In this document: one piece after another, positions 35,867 to 47,893 of the stretch
How positions within the stretch are numbered: position 1 is the stretch's first letter
How the letters are laid out: every line of letters begins with the position of its first letter
NCBI GenBank assembly: GCA_030268105.1
Contig: BSDZ01000089.1
Span: 2,356,001 to 2,420,000, forward strand
Direction: 5' to 3'
Length of the DNA stretch: 64,000 nt
Source: Volvox africanus
Taxonomy: Eukaryota > Chlorophyta > Chlorophyceae > Chlamydomonadales > Volvocaceae
Notes under the pieces: model-generated
Database searches by the model: none
What the model saw: only the letters and a program-made list of their open reading frames with translations
What the model was told of the DNA's origin: nothing
Translations under genes and position numbers: made by a program

Positions 35867-37273
35867 ATGGCATCGCGGGCCTTGGGACGGCTTCGGCCAA
35901 GCACTACTGCGCTCTTCGTGTGCGATGTGCAGGAGAAATTCCGACCACTCATTGCGGGCTTTCCCATTGTCATTGATACCGCTCGGCGCATGGTCCAGGC
36001 CGCGAACGTACTCGACATCCCGGTCATGGTCACCGAGCAGTATCCCAAGGCGCTGGGCTCCACGGTCTCCGAAGTTGCGAACGTGCTGCCCCCCGCTTGT
36101 CCCGTTGTGGCGAAGACCCTTTTCTCCATGTGCACGCCCGATGTGGACGCATGGCTCAAGTCCAAGCCGGATGTTCGGCAGGTAGTGGATACAGCAACAG
36201 CATTTCTGCATCATGCCGGGGTCGATAACGGGTATATTATCTCCTACACTTCCCTAGCCTGGTTTGTATACAAGCTTTCCCTTTATCCTCCCCCACAACT
36301 ACGTCACTATTAATGTAATGCAATATCCCCCCTGAGCAATTTCCCATCCTCGCTATCGACATCCGCCCCGGATAATGCCCGGCCCGAATCCCCAGAGGAC
36401 GACCCTTCCTCATCCCGCGCAATCCTCACTGAACCCTTGCCTCCTCCGGCGGCGCAGTCCGTCCCGTTGAATCCAGCCCATATCCACCTTTGAAGTGCAG
36501 CCTGCCGCTTAGCCCTTGAAAATTTTCGAATATAAATAGGAATATTTGCCGTACACATCTTCTCGTATACATACCGTCACGTTAATCGCAGGATTGCACT
36601 GGCCCCCGCCCGGCCCAGGTGATGCTCCTGGGTATTGAGGCCCACGTGTGTGTTTTCCAAACCTCCCTGGATCTATTGGAGCGGGGCTACGAGGTGCACC
36701 TGCTGGCGGACGGCATTTCCTCCTCTCGCCCTCACCACCGGGTGGCCGGACTGCAGCGATTGGCGCAGGCGGGTGAGTGCCGGCCGTGCCGTTGGCCCTT
36801 CGCATTCGCCTTCCTAGAGGCCTGTGCCGTTGATATTCTACAAAGATGGACATGTGCAGGGGTTTATCAGCTGCTTTGGGCTTATGGCTGGATGGGGAGG
36901 GGCCTGGGTAAATCCGCACCGTGTGGAGGGGACCCGACATGAAGGGGGGATCAAGGCGGCCAGAACAGAGCCCCTGATGAACAGAGCCCCGGCTACTTGA
37001 TGAAGGATTTTCGCAGCAAGTACAGGGTGATTGTTTTCGAGCTAATTCGTGCGATGCTGTGAAGCACAGGACTGGTAGCCACCCCCGCACGTCTGTCCGC
37101 CGTTCACAGTCTGTTGCCCGCATCGTTCGTCCGCAGGTTCCTTCGTTTCCAACAGCGAAATGGCCATGTTCCAGCTCATGGGTGACTCCAAGCACCCGCA
37201 CTTCAAGGAGATCAGTGCCCTGGTTAAAGAGGGCCAGCTGGTGGAGGCGTTCCAGTTCACATCCGCCCTCTGA
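35867..37273 (+). CDS. Isochorismatase-family cysteine hydrolase (ISOC1/2-like)
   Basis: Three exons, 35867-36181, 36619-36772 and 37137-37273, join at phases 0 and 1 into 201 residues, close to the ~205 of ISOC2. The start ATG reads MASRALGRLRPSTTALFVCD. The catalytic triad of the family is visible: Asp in LFVCDVQEKF, Lys in VVAKTLFSM, and Cys in MLLGIEAHVCV. The ending, MGDSKHPHFKEISALVKEG then QLVEAFQFTSAL, matches the conserved C-terminus of this subfamily. Introns are GT-AG (GTAGTG, GTGAGT donors). Family members hydrolyse amide or ether bonds in small molecules, but the substrate of the ISOC1/2 group is not settled. The short basic, Ser/Arg-containing N-terminus could be a weak organelle signal. 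A TGTAA follows 127 bases after the stop. Confidence 0.96.
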
Positions 37274-37399
37274 TGCCATCTGCCATGTGATGCCGCATAC
37301 GAAATGTCGCGATCCTCTCCGCTGGGGTCACTGCTTCCTTTTCGAGGCGCGGAGGTACCAGTCGCGCTGGATGTGAGGGGGACGTAAGGGGCAAAGTGC

Positions 37400-37404
37400 T
37401 GTAA
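37400..37404 (+). terminator. TGTAA polyadenylation signal of the isochorismatase gene
   Basis: TGTAA lies 127 bases after the stop codon, at the spacing seen for SPT6. Confidence 0.6.
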
Positions 37405-40400
37405 GCAATGCTGGATTATGTTACTGGCGATTTTGGGAAGCTAGAGGTGTTTTATTCGCGCCAGCTGGCACCAGGCACGAAAGGCTCAAGCCACTCCGAG
37501 TGGGGAGAACCCCCTCTGCGGCCCCTTCCGCCTCCTGCTGCTGTGGTGATTCAATTGGGACATGGGTCACACGCTCAGGCACTGAAATGTAATCTAATGC
37601 GTCAGGTTGGGAGGGTTGCCTTTTTGAATGGAGCCCTCCGAGAAGGCAGGAGGCGAAATTAAGGACGCGTCTTGAAAGCGGCCTTACAACCCAGGCATCC
37701 AGTTGAGAGGCCCCAAAGATGGTGGGAGGGTGGAAGACTCTCTTTTTTGCTTGGGATCGTACGTTGCTTCATCCTGCGGGACCCTTGAAGGAAGATGCGG
37801 ACGAATGTGTGGGCTGTTGGCTGCCGTTCAGGAGGGGACGGATACCGCCACCTGCACAATAGTGCAGATCGCGGTGGAGGGAGGGCAACGAGCGCGTGCG
37901 ATAGGTGAAGCTGTCGGTTGGGGCCAAGTCGGGGAGCATCAATGGCCTTCCTTGGCAGCGTTGTGAAAGCACTCGACCCTTCCGGAGAGCTGATGTTCAT
38001 TTGCGTTGATATCGGTTACTCTCTGTTGTTGGGCCGTAGTGTGGCCACGCTTTTCCCACTGATGTTTCTCGGGAGCTTCCAACGTTGACTAAGGAGGTGT
38101 GAATGCACATGAAGCGCGCCGCCGGAATCCAAATGGACTGGCTGGATGGCGCTACGGAGGATTTAGGTGGTTGCCGCGCTCGGAAGTCACCCACCTGCCT
38201 AGGGGTGTACGGGTTTCGCAGAATGATAGAGGATGGGGGTTGGGGTAGCGAACGGTGAGGCTGACAGTCGATGTGTGGCTCGGGACTAAATCTCCTTCCA
38301 TATCGTCAAGGATGGACATTTGGGTTTGTAGTTTGTTTCGTTCGGTGCATACTGCAACGACGCAGACAAGACGCGTTGTGTCAAGACTGTTAGATAAACT
38401 CGGGGGAATAGTCTTGTTAATATTTTTGGTGTTGCGTCTGTGAACTGGACAAAAGCTTTTGATGAAGAAGCTCAGATGACTCCAAAGAAACCTAGCATAT
38501 GGCCGCAACCTGAGTTCAGCATCGCAGTCATGAAGCAAGTCCTTTCCCTGTCTTAAATGCAAAACTATAAAGCAAAACATAGCTTAGACGGCTGAGAGTT
38601 GGTAACGTGTAGGCACCACTACGTTCGCTTGTAATACAGTGTAAAAAAGTCGAAAAAGTGAGCAGAAACGTGAAGGTAATCGGTGACGGTCGATCCGATT
38701 ACATCCTGTCGGACTGGATTGGAACCCTGACCTGGACAGCCCGTAGCAGCCCAGTACTGGACGTACGAAATGTGGCGGTTTTCTCTTTATAGTATTATTT
38801 ATACGTAAGGGAGATCCCTAGCAGGTCATGATTCATGGAGGAATGCCGCTCCCCGCTGTTCCCGTGTGGCTGAACTTGACGTAGTACGGGACTGAACTTG
38901 ACGTAGTACGGGACTTGCCGTATGATGCCGAAGGACCCGCCGGCGCATCAAGCTGCGGCGAGTTTCTGGAGTTTCTCTCCACCGTGTTCGTAGTTGAACG
39001 CGAGTAGGCCCGCCTATCAGCGCCAGGGGCAAGAGGGGCCTGCCTCCGTTTGAACGGCCCGCAGGGGGGAAAGGAGCGCGAAACCTCTGCGCTGTCACAA
39101 CGAGTGTGCATGTGAGGAAGAACAGGGCCGCAGACGATTAGCAGTGGATCGGTTGTCATGTATTTGGTAGCGGTTGGAAATGGGCAGTGCAGGGTCACCC
39201 TGCCGATGGCGTGCGTTATTAGTGTAAGGGAAGCGAGTCTATCGGCTCGTGTGTGACCCTTCGCGCCTGATGCCGCCTTGGTTACATCTCCAAAACGGTT
39301 GCCTGATTGCTTTCGGAGTTGTCGGATTGATCTGGAACCGTCTGCCGGTGACTGCCGTATTGCTGTCAGTCAATGTCGGCGTTAACTGGGAGCGAGCCAA
39401 TAGCGTTACACACGCTCACGTAGCCACCGCGAGCTGTGTAGGAAAGTGCTTGGAAGCCTGGGCAACTGACCAAACCCTACTTGTTGATGGAGTCTTCTGG
39501 GGAGCTAAAGTGGGATCACTACTTTAATTTAAACTATTACGTACTGCGAAGGCCCTTTCAGTTTCTGCCTACAGTTGTCGTAATCGCCCGAGTCCGCATT
39601 CCGCCTTACGGTGAGTACTGGCACCAATGTAGTTAATGATATTGTTGCCCAACCGTTTGTGGCCTTTGACAAGCAATGGTGAAGGAATAAATGTTATCAC
39701 ATTAGGACAATATTTTGTGCAACGTGTGGGGAGGGCGAGCTTGGGCAAGATGGCCGCGCACGTATGCACGCAAGGCACGCACTGTGGCACCGGCGAGCAA
39801 GGGTCAAATGAAAATCTTGGAAGTTGTATATATTTAACTTTCCTATATTTTTTCAATTGTTCAACAATGCGCCAATCTGCGCACGAGCGCGCCCACTGAT
39901 TCCGTCGCATTTTCCCACCGTACATCGTCACCGCGGCGGTTGCAATGGTCCCCCGTTTTTTATACTTTCAACCAAATAATGAATAATTAAATTTGTTGAA
40001 TTAATTTAAAGATGCATAGCATGAAGATAGGATATCTTCGGACATGGTGGGCTCCTGACGGGCGCTTCAGCGTAAGGGAAACCCTGGACTACATTTTTCT
40101 TTAAAAACCAAAGAATTTTTTTCTAGAATTTGTAACTAGTAAGCAACTTTGGTTTTTCAAAAAATTGTATGCCGATGCTCTAGGGAAAAGTAATGGTGCA
40201 GGTGCCTTAACTTAATATCGTAACGAACTGGCATCAAATCGCCGATATGTTCCCTTAATTACCAAATATCTTAAAAGCACTTTGCGCCTAATCGGCTGCT
40301 AAGGAAGGGGCGTCACAAAGAAACGGATTACTCTTTGGGAAAGTGGCGACCGCATCAGACGCAAAGCTTTATGGCTCATGGTGGCCATTATGTTGTATAA

Positions 40401-41112
40401 AAATCTTGAGGCACGTATAGGGCTTCTACAGTAATATATCGGTCTCAGAAGGCATCCCTTGAAGGAGCGGACGGAGGAGGGGTGGCCAAGTGCTGCTCAC
40501 CAACATCTGCGGAATCTACTTCATAAATTGCGTGAAAAACAACAGAAGTTGATGTGTTTACGACTCTATTTACATAGCTCAGACTAAGGTGAGGTTTCGC
40601 CGTGCCCACCCGGGTTGATATATGGAGACATGCATGGGGCCAGGGAAGGCCAGATATTCACGGCAAACGACACATCAAAACACAATATCCTTGTCTGGAA
40701 TAAAACGGTTTATCTGATTTCTCGTTGTCATCGTCAAAAGCGGCTTTAATTAAAACCTAGACTCATTTAGTCTGGGAATGGTCTTGCTTCACCGAGGTCA
40801 GCAAGAGTCCTGAACTAGCAAGGACTAGCCGAGATGACTCATCATTATAAACACATGTTTGATACCCGCTTGGTGTTCCCAAAGGATCTACTTGTGCGTA
40901 AGTGTACGGCCCGGTTATGGCTAGAAGGGTTGTCGAATGAGGTCGAGTGGCGGTCCAGAAACAGCGGCACAGAAACTCACCGAACGCCGCCCTTGCAATT
41001 CCGAAGGGCGCGTTAATGTTCTAAATTTTATAATAGCATATAAAGAAAAATCCCTTATAAGTATCTTAAGCTTCTTTGCAGCTACTTGCACCCCTGTTCA
41101 ATGCCAGCATAA
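37405..41112. other. Gene-poor interval
   Basis: No gene could be supported. Composition becomes AT-rich from about 39.5 kb to 41.1 kb. The only clear structure is a 22-bp tandem duplication at 38870-38913. The upstream exon and promoter of the next gene probably lie in the right part. Confidence 0.5.
38870..38913. repeat. 22-bp perfect tandem duplication
   Basis: The unit CTGAACTTGACGTAGTACGG plus GA occurs twice head to tail with no mismatch. Confidence 0.9.
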
Positions 41113-44037
41113 GTACTAAACGCTGCTTCAGCGAACGAAACTGGCCTTCTTCTACTCCCACATGACGAGCACCGCGTCACGAACCAGTCGGTGTCGAGTA
41201 GCAACAAAATTCCTTTCGTGAAGTTGTGTGCGCGCCTCCAACAGATAGACGGACAAGGCTTACGGCCCTGCAGTATGGAGGGCCCATCCCAGGCGGCCCC
41301 ACGACTGGGCCCTCGCGCAGGATACGGAGCCCCTAGCAACGCCCCTCAATCGGAGGATCATTCGCTGCCTTTACCTCTACCTCTCCCACTGCCGCGGCCG
41401 CGGCCTGGGGGACCGCTGCGAGCCTCATCCAGGGGACCTTGGGCACCTAAAAGACCTAAGATATCGCCGCTGCCGGGCACGCTGATGCCAACACAACTGC
41501 AGCTGCAGCACATGCAAATGCGGCTACGGCTGACGCCGCCACCTTCACCTCCACAGCAGCAACGGCAACAGTCATCACCTCGGCTGCATCCATCGCTGCC
41601 ACCGCAGCGGCCAAAACACCTACCGGCTGAACACTCTGTGGTGCCGCTTAGCCGGCCTTCAAGTGCTTCTCCGGCTCCCCGCCCACCAGCATTGATGGAT
41701 GGCTCCCTAGCCCACCACGCTGCCACTCATGTGGCCAACTTGCTCCTCCAGCAAGCCGCACGGCGGCCACCCTTTAACCTCTCGCAGCAACATCAGCCGC
41801 CGCATGTCTATCCGCCAAGGCGTACTGCGTTGACACGGGCACAGCTCGATGCCCACCATCTCCCCTACCGTACGATGCCGTACAACCATATTGCACGTAC
41901 AACATCAGATCCGGCATTTGCGTACAGTTACAATGCAGCTTTGCATGAGCTGCCCGTTGAGGGGGCTATGCACAGTAAGGAAGACGGAGCATTGATGCAC
42001 GGTGCTGCATCGGACCCATCACGGTGCTGCCCTGCGCCGCCCCCGAGAGACCATTGCGGCGGGGAGTTTGATGATGGCAGCGACGGCAACGTCAAAGTCG
42101 ACGGCGACTGGTATGCTGACAGTTACAGTGACCCGGGTTTACAGCTGACCCAAACGCATTCGCCACATCGATGGAGACTGGAGAGGCAACTGCGTACGGA
42201 GGGGCTCGGGCCGTGCAGTGGAATCGAAAACGGCAGCTTCACCGGTATTTGGATGTCACAGCGGCCGTTGGCCACCAGCTCCTTGGGGACAAGTCTAGGT
42301 TACCCTGGGGTCACGCCGGCACACATCACAAGAATGGCGGCGGCAGCTGCGGCGCCACTGTCGCCGCGGAGGGCTCTAGAGGAAGCAGCGTCGGCAGGGG
42401 TGGACACAGAAGTGGTGGGCTTACATTCGGCAGTCCCCCCTAACCACGTGGTACGGGGCCGGTCTCGGCCGCCAGTGCCGCAGGCGCCTCTGCGGCTTAG
42501 GGATCTGAGACAGGTGAGGCCAATGGCGGCGGCGATGACTCCCAGGCCGGCGGTCGGAAGCAACATTCTGGGCGATGACATCGCCAGCACCGCTGACGGA
42601 TTCAGTGAAAGACAGTACGACAGCGTGAGATACCTTAATGTGGATTATGACCGCGGAATGGGTCACGGTGGCAGGTACGGCCTCGCGGGATACCGAGGCG
42701 GCAGTAAAGCAGTTCACCAAACCTTACCGACAGATTTCGACAGAGAGGAACCGCAAGATGATTTGCGAGTCCGTAGTACTGCGCAGTACGGCACTAACGT
42801 GAGCTCGCCACTCCATGACACTGGGCTCAACGGCAGCCCCGGGTCGGCGGCCGGAATGGTTTACGACCATCCCCCGCACTTGCACTGGCAGCCGGCTCAC
42901 CCTAAGGGCGTTTCCTGTGGGGCTGTGAGCCCACCGGCGGCATTACTCATCCGGAAACGCCCAAGTGCCACCGCCGGCTTAAGCAACCCACGGGAGTTCG
43001 CTTGCAATACTGGTAGAAAGGGCCGTATGGAGGGCTCACCGGATCGCCCCGAAACCACCGGCGCGACCAAGGCTGGCCTTTGCCATAATGCTGGCTCCAG
43101 CAGCGACGTCAGCGCCACTAGATGCACTGTACAAAGACCTGACGATCACGGAACAGCAGCAGCAGCAGCGGCTTGCCCGGGTGCTAGCGCCACAACGGCT
43201 GCAACGGTTGTGACGGTTGCGATGGCATCCACCAATGCATGCAACGACCGTAATGAGTCTTCATCTGCGTTGATGGGGCTACTGCCGCAGCGAGACCCAC
43301 AATCTACAATAGGCTTTCTACCAACGCCCATTAACGGGCCAGCTGCTGTCGCAGCCACCGCATTCGGCAGTAATACTTCGCTCGCAGATTATGCCGCCGC
43401 CGCAGCAGCAGATGCGAATGGAGCCGGAGCCCGACTGGCTGAACCCACCCCATTGGGAATATCCATACCGATGAGGCCTCGAAGGACGATTGCTGCGCCA
43501 GGGCTACTTTCAACAGCAAAAGTGGATGCAGCGCTAACTGCTGGAGTTGCCGCCCCGGATACTCCTTCATCCACTAGGTACGCCGGCAGTGGCAACATCA
43601 GGGGGCCTGGGGCGGCGGCAGCGGCGGCGGTCACTGCTGCTGACTCTGCTCCCGACGTCAGTGATGGATCTCTTGACGGCGGCTCTGCTCCACCCGACCA
43701 GTTCCGGACCAATCTGCCAGCCGCCGTCACCGCTGCTGAGATTAAGCCCGGTATTGATAGCAGGCCCAGCACTACTGGCGCTGGTGCACAACCTTTCAAA
43801 ACTTCCTCACAGGCCGAATCCCCGGTAGCATCCTCGCCCAGTGCTTACGTCCGGGGACTGGACAGCGGCCCGGGGACCGACGCTGTGGGAATTCACCCTA
43901 TGGCTGATGATGTGGACGCGGGGATGCAGCTCCTGGCAGAGCGCTTCCGTACGCGCCCCGGCAGAGTCCCCAAGGCAATGGCCCAGTTAGGACCCATAGC
44001 GGCATTCGCTCGGGGTGAGAGAACGTTCCCCGGCTAG
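41113..44037 (+). CDS. Long low-complexity open frame, unrecognised protein
   Basis: A frame stays open from about 41113 to TAG at 44035-44037, over 950 codons, in a window where other exons are mostly under 100 codons. There is no ATG at its left edge, so either an upstream exon joins (AG acceptors lie near 41130 and 41185) or translation begins at the in-frame ATG at 41275 (MEGPSQAAPRLGPRAGYG). Composition is disordered: Pro/Leu repeats (LPLPLPLPLPRPRPGG), Gln/Pro tracts, and Ala runs (AAAAAA) later on. No domain was recognised. A good donor (GGG then GTGAGAG, exon end 44014) lies just before the stop, so the protein may continue into the exons at 44.1-45.5 kb. Length and the Met-poor, Ala/Pro/Ser-rich bias resemble regulatory proteins of green algae; that is inference. 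Confidence 0.6.
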   Translation, partial: VLNAASANETGLLLLPHDEHRVTNQSVSSSNKIPFVKLCARLQQIDGQGLRPCSMEGPSQAAPRLGPRAGYGAPSNAPQSEDHSLPLPLPLPLPRPRPGGPLRASSRGPWAPKRPKISPLPGTLMPTQLQLQHMQMRLRLTPPPSPPQQQRQQSSPRLHPSLPPQRPKHLPAEHSVVPLSRPSSASPAPRPPALMDGSLAHHAATHVANLLLQQAARRPPFNLSQQHQPPHVYPPRRTALTRAQLDAHHLPYRTMPYNHIARTTSDPAFAYSYNAALHELPVEGAMHSKEDGALMHGAASDPSRCCPAPPPRDHCGGEFDDGSDGNVKVDGDWYADSYSDPGLQLTQTHSPHRWRLERQLRTEGLGPCSGIENGSFTGIWMSQRPLATSSLGTSLGYPGVTPAHITRMAAAAAAPLSPRRALEEAASAGVDTEVVGLHSAVPPNHVVRGRSRPPVPQAPLRLRDLRQVRPMAAAMTPRPAVGSNILGDDIASTADGFSERQYDSVRYLNVDYDRGMGHGGRYGLAGYRGGSKAVHQTLPTDFDREEPQDDLRVRSTAQYGTNVSSPLHDTGLNGSPGSAAGMVYDHPPHLHWQPAHPKGVSCGAVSPPAALLIRKRPSATAGLSNPREFACNTGRKGRMEGSPDRPETTGATKAGLCHNAGSSSDVSATRCTVQRPDDHGTAAAAAACPGASATTAATVVTVAMASTNACNDRNESSSALMGLLPQRDPQSTIGFLPTPINGPAAVAATAFGSNTSLADYAAAAAADANGAGARLAEPTPLGISIPMRPRRTIAAPGLLSTAKVDAALTAGVAAPDTPSSTRYAGSGNIRGPGAAAAAAVTAADSAPDVSDGSLDGGSAPPDQFRTNLPAAVTAAEIKPGIDSRPSTTGAGAQPFKTSSQAESPVASSPSAYVRGLDSGPGTDAVGIHPMADDVDAGMQLLAERFRTRPGRVPKAMAQLGPIAAFARGERTFPG

Positions 44038-44436
44038 TTGGTTCTGCTGGCATATGCCGGGGCACCGAAGGGATAACTGCATACCCTAGCCTGCGATAGA
44101 CCCAATAGGATTCAGAGGATTGTGCGTGTACGGTACGATGCCCTGTTGGGTGGGCTCGTGGGCATCAATCGTGCGGTATCCAACTGGCGCAGCATGACAA
44201 GCAGCAAGGCAACTCTTGCCACCAGTAACCGTAACTCCGTCACTTTTTGCTTTAATTTTCCCGTGCGCTATACCACCTTCTTATCCTGTCCATGTACCGC
44301 GATCGGAGGTGCCGTTTATGTACCAAGAGCACTTGTTAAGAGACACTGTTCGGGGCTCCATACTTGCCAGGTTCATAGGGCCCCCCATGCTTCCATGCCT
44401 CCACGCCCATTGTGGCCTCTATATATGCAGACGCCG

Positions 44437-45542
44437 CAACTGGTCGTGTGCAGCTGGGAAGGACAGAGCTGCACCAGCTGGTGGCCTGTGTAGAAACGAA
44501 ACTTGCGGAGGTGGTTTCGGAACAAAAGGTGCGTGGCCAGGAATTTCCCGACCCGGTAGTAAGTGGTTTTGAAGGTTCTTGACAGCTGTTAGCAAGGGTC
44601 GTGGGATGCGGTCGTGGGATGTGGTCCGGGTAGGAGAGGGATTTTTCAACCCTCTCAGGGGGAATGCATCACGCGTCATCTGCACGCGTTGGCACCATGT
44701 ATGCAATACAACATGAGCTCCAGACGCTGACAACCAGCTAACTGATTAACTGATTAACTGATTACATCGCTCATGCAGGAGGGTAACCGGGTGCGCAATC
44801 GGATGGCACAACGGATGCATCGCAACCGACAGCGGGTGTGTATGATGGTCGCGTGAGTTGTGGATGCTGTGTGACATGTTTGCACGGGCGCTGCATTTCG
44901 CTGGCGCCACATCTGGTACGAAATATAATAAATATTCCCTCGCACACACACACACATAAACACACACGCACCTACACACACACATACGAACACCCCTACA
45001 TACTCATGCACACGCCCACACGACGCGCACACGCATACGCACACGCACATGCATGCAGACCCCCATGTATATGGGTACACGTCACATACTGTACTGTACT
45101 GTTTGAACTGTACACGCAGGAGCGCATCCAGCAGCTGGAGTCCAAGGTTTCGGGGCATAAGCTTATGATTGGCCAGTTAGTGTACGCCGTCCAGGCATAT
45201 CAGGCTCAGCTGCGGAAGCTGTGCGAACAGGAGGGGAGGATCTGGAATGATTCCCCCGGCCTCCAGACATTGCTAGCAGCAGCGCAGGCACAGCTGCAGC
45301 AGGCACCTTGTCCGCCAGGAAGGGGAAAATGGGTGCAAGCACAAACGCTGCAGCAGCAGCAGCAGTTGACGACAAAAACACATGAGCAGCCCTTACAGCT
45401 GGAAGGATGGCCGCAACAGCCACACGAGCCACAGCAGCAGGAGGATATCCCACCGACGCAGCAGCAGCAGGAGGAGCATGGCTGCGCTGATGAGCAAGGG
45501 CTACCGTTACCGTACACAAAGCAACGACACCAGCACGAGTAG
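44437..45542 (+). CDS. Coiled-coil, Gln-rich C-terminal exons, probably of the preceding gene
   Basis: An exon ending at 44528 (LGRTELHQLVACVETKLAEV then VSEQK, donor GTGCGT) joins at phase 0 to 45120-45542. The second exon starts ERIQQLESKVSGHKLMIGQL and continues VYAVQAYQAQLRKLCEQEG, a heptad-like helix. It then becomes Gln-rich (LQQQQQLTTKTHEQPLQLEG, PTQQQQEEHG), from CAG-repeat-like DNA, and ends in TAG. The left edge of the first exon is uncertain: AG acceptors lie near 44430 and 44455. Another coding-like segment (RYDALLGGLVGINRAVSNW) lies near 44120-44212. The coiled coil suggests oligomerisation or partner binding. Linkage to the long open frame upstream is inferred from strand and spacing; the intron phases could not be fully reconciled. 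Confidence 0.5.
44741..44764. repeat. Three tandem copies of ACTGATTA
   Basis: The octamer ACTGATTA is repeated exactly three times, inside the intron upstream of the coiled-coil exon. Confidence 0.9.
44943..45053. repeat. CA-rich simple sequence
   Basis: An interrupted CACA tract with CACG, CATA and CACC variants lies in the intron just upstream of the Gln-rich exon. Confidence 0.85.
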
Positions 45543-46842
45543 CAGCAACAACTTGCGGGACAACCAAGGAGTAGCCGCACAAGCAGATACCACAGCTTCG
45601 GGGGCCTGGATTGATGCGGCATTGACGGAGACGTGTGAGTGGGCAAGCAAGGAAATCGGAGTAAGCCGGGAAAGAAAATAAAGAAAGCGGCTGAATGAGT
45701 CGCAGGCTTCGCTATGCAACCTGGAGGTGCATGTAGACCTCGTCTATCAAGTCCTGCTTGGATGGAAACTACTAAGGTAGTTTCCTAATTAGGAAACAGA
45801 AACGCCAGCGTTAAGCAGTCCGGGACACCATGCCAACGGCCCAACGGGATAAATCGGTCCCACCCAGCATGGTCTGTGGATAGCTGTGACCAGCGTTATG
45901 AACATTTTTGGAGCATTGGGCAGTAGCGAAGGATTGGCGGTGTGGACTGAGGTCAGCGCTGCTCCCTACTCCACCCTATTCACGTGCCACCCTACTCCAC
46001 ACATCCAGCAAATAATAGATGGGAGACCCACCCAGACTGCAGAACAGCTCTGCGATTGAGACCTTAACGTCCGTGAGACCTGAAGGACAAGACACGTAAC
46101 GAACGACCCATGGGTCGTCATCGCTTTGTGTAATCATAGTGTATATGGCGGTGGCCAAAGCTGGGCTATCAATTAGTACCCTACGTAGCGCCGGCAAATG
46201 CGTGCAGCAGCACCACATACATGTCGCACGAACCTTGGGAGTTTAAGTGGTTCATGGGTTAGGCCTCAACTTTGTGTGTTGAGGTTGTTGGTATGTAGCA
46301 TAACGAACCATATGCTGCGTCAGACTGCCTTGATGATGATTGCATGGCAGATAGGCTAGCCTAGAAGCTATTTCGAATGAGGCGATGGACGCCAGCGACT
46401 ATAAACCTGAAATTTCTATGAAATGGAAGTCCAGTGTTGTCTGATTGCGTCACAAATTATTCATTATTTGGAATGAGTGCCAGTTGGAGGTAGACCTGGA
46501 TTGGGGAGGGGGAACATGCGACATGTAGCTCGATGGGTATTTGGGTGATGGGGATTTATGGGCGGGGTCAGCATTGCCCCCTTGCAGTGAAAGTCGACCG
46601 AAACCACGCACAGTGGTCGTGAGGATAGTGTGGATGGGATACGGTTGGATGAGCCGCTTGGACTTCTTTTACCCGATAGCATATAGCTACACCCGCAAGG
46701 TGCATTCAGTTGCACTTGACCCAATATGCCACTTTGTCATTGCCAAAGCTTTATTAGTCAATGTGCTTGCATATTAGTTTACCGTTCCTGTCATAAGTCT
46801 ACATACCCCACTAAATATCAATCTGTGCGGCCAGGAGGAGGC

Positions 46843-47128
46843 TCAAGTCATTGTTTTAGTTGGCGAGGCGCTGTTCTGGCAGTCGTTTGTCGTCCAGGTT
46901 GGACTGCGGACCAAAGTGAGACTCTGGTGTGAAGATCTGGGTACCGGCGGCGCGTTTGCCATCTTGGGATTCCTATACATGTTTGTGATACTTGTAATAC
47001 TTGTGGGGACCGCTGGCTACGGGCTGGGCGGCTGGCTACTGACTGCGCGGCTACATTCACACGTTCGCAGGGGGCGAGGAATGAAGGCTGCTTTTGAGCG
47101 TACGACAGACAACAGGATACCCTATTGA
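46843..47128 (+). CDS. Possible terminal exon of a small membrane protein
   Basis: A frame with no start codon is open from a possible acceptor (GCGGCCAG) to TGA at 47126-47128. It reads EEAQVIVLVGEALFWQSFVV, then a strongly hydrophobic span (GGAFAILGFLYMFVILVILV), a Gly-rich turn, and a basic tail (TARLHSHVRRGRGMKAAFER). Hydrophobic span followed by positive charge is what a single-span membrane protein would show. Partner exons were not found and the family was not recognised. A GTGAGA donor inside the segment (46915) means that only the first 24 or so codons may be coding. Confidence 0.28.
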
Positions 47129-47868
47129 TTGTGCTTATACTGATTGCCGTCCTTTGCAAGTGCGTCTTGTAGCATCTGCGTGCCAACCACTTCATAAGCT
47201 TATGGTTTGCAATCCTCTGTCTCTCTGTGCTTTAATGTCACATGCGCGCACTGTGGCAACCGTTCGGCTCAAATGAATAATTGTCGAAACGTTCTGCAAG
47301 CTGTTTTGTGGGTCATTACGTACCAGCCCGAGGTAGGTAGGACGCCACGATGGTGGGAGTCATCAGCAGACGTTTGTTTGGACCCCAGGCAAAGGGATAA
47401 GCAAGATGGAGTGCGTGCTTAAGATGCATGTGACAGTCACATTCATTTCTCCTAATGGGTGCACACCAGAATGAAGGGTTAGCCAAACTTCTTCATGCAC
47501 GCTTGGTTCATGTTTGTTAATTATTGACGACATTTTCCATAACGCAGTGTTTGTGCACGTATATAATTTTATGGCAGTTTACGTGCCATGTACATATGTA
47601 CAGACCCACGTCACCTCTTTAGAGCATGTTTGTGCTACGGATGTATGTTGCAGCAAACACCACACCGTTTAGTGGATGTGCGTGGGATATTTGTACATAA
47701 ATACCACACATACCGTAGCACTGATCAATCCTGCCCGTCTCGTTATCTGGAGAGATACAGCGCTGGTGCATACTGCTGTGGATGTCACCTGGAGGGTGGC
47801 GGTGTCGTATCCTGGGGTGTCTATCTACGGCTTATGTCCGGGATGACCTGGACATCTACCAGTCGGGC

Positions 47869-47893
47869 GTTTACATACTGACAGTATGTAAAC
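47869..47893. repeat. Perfect 12-bp inverted repeat, 1-base spacer
   Basis: GTTTACATACTG is followed by one A and then its exact reverse complement CAGTATGTAAAC. The site is non-coding. Confidence 0.9.

Noticed and set aside
44754..45158. A Cys/Val-rich minus-strand frame of 134 codons
   Set aside because: It is produced by translating the CA/GT simple repeat and has no independent support.
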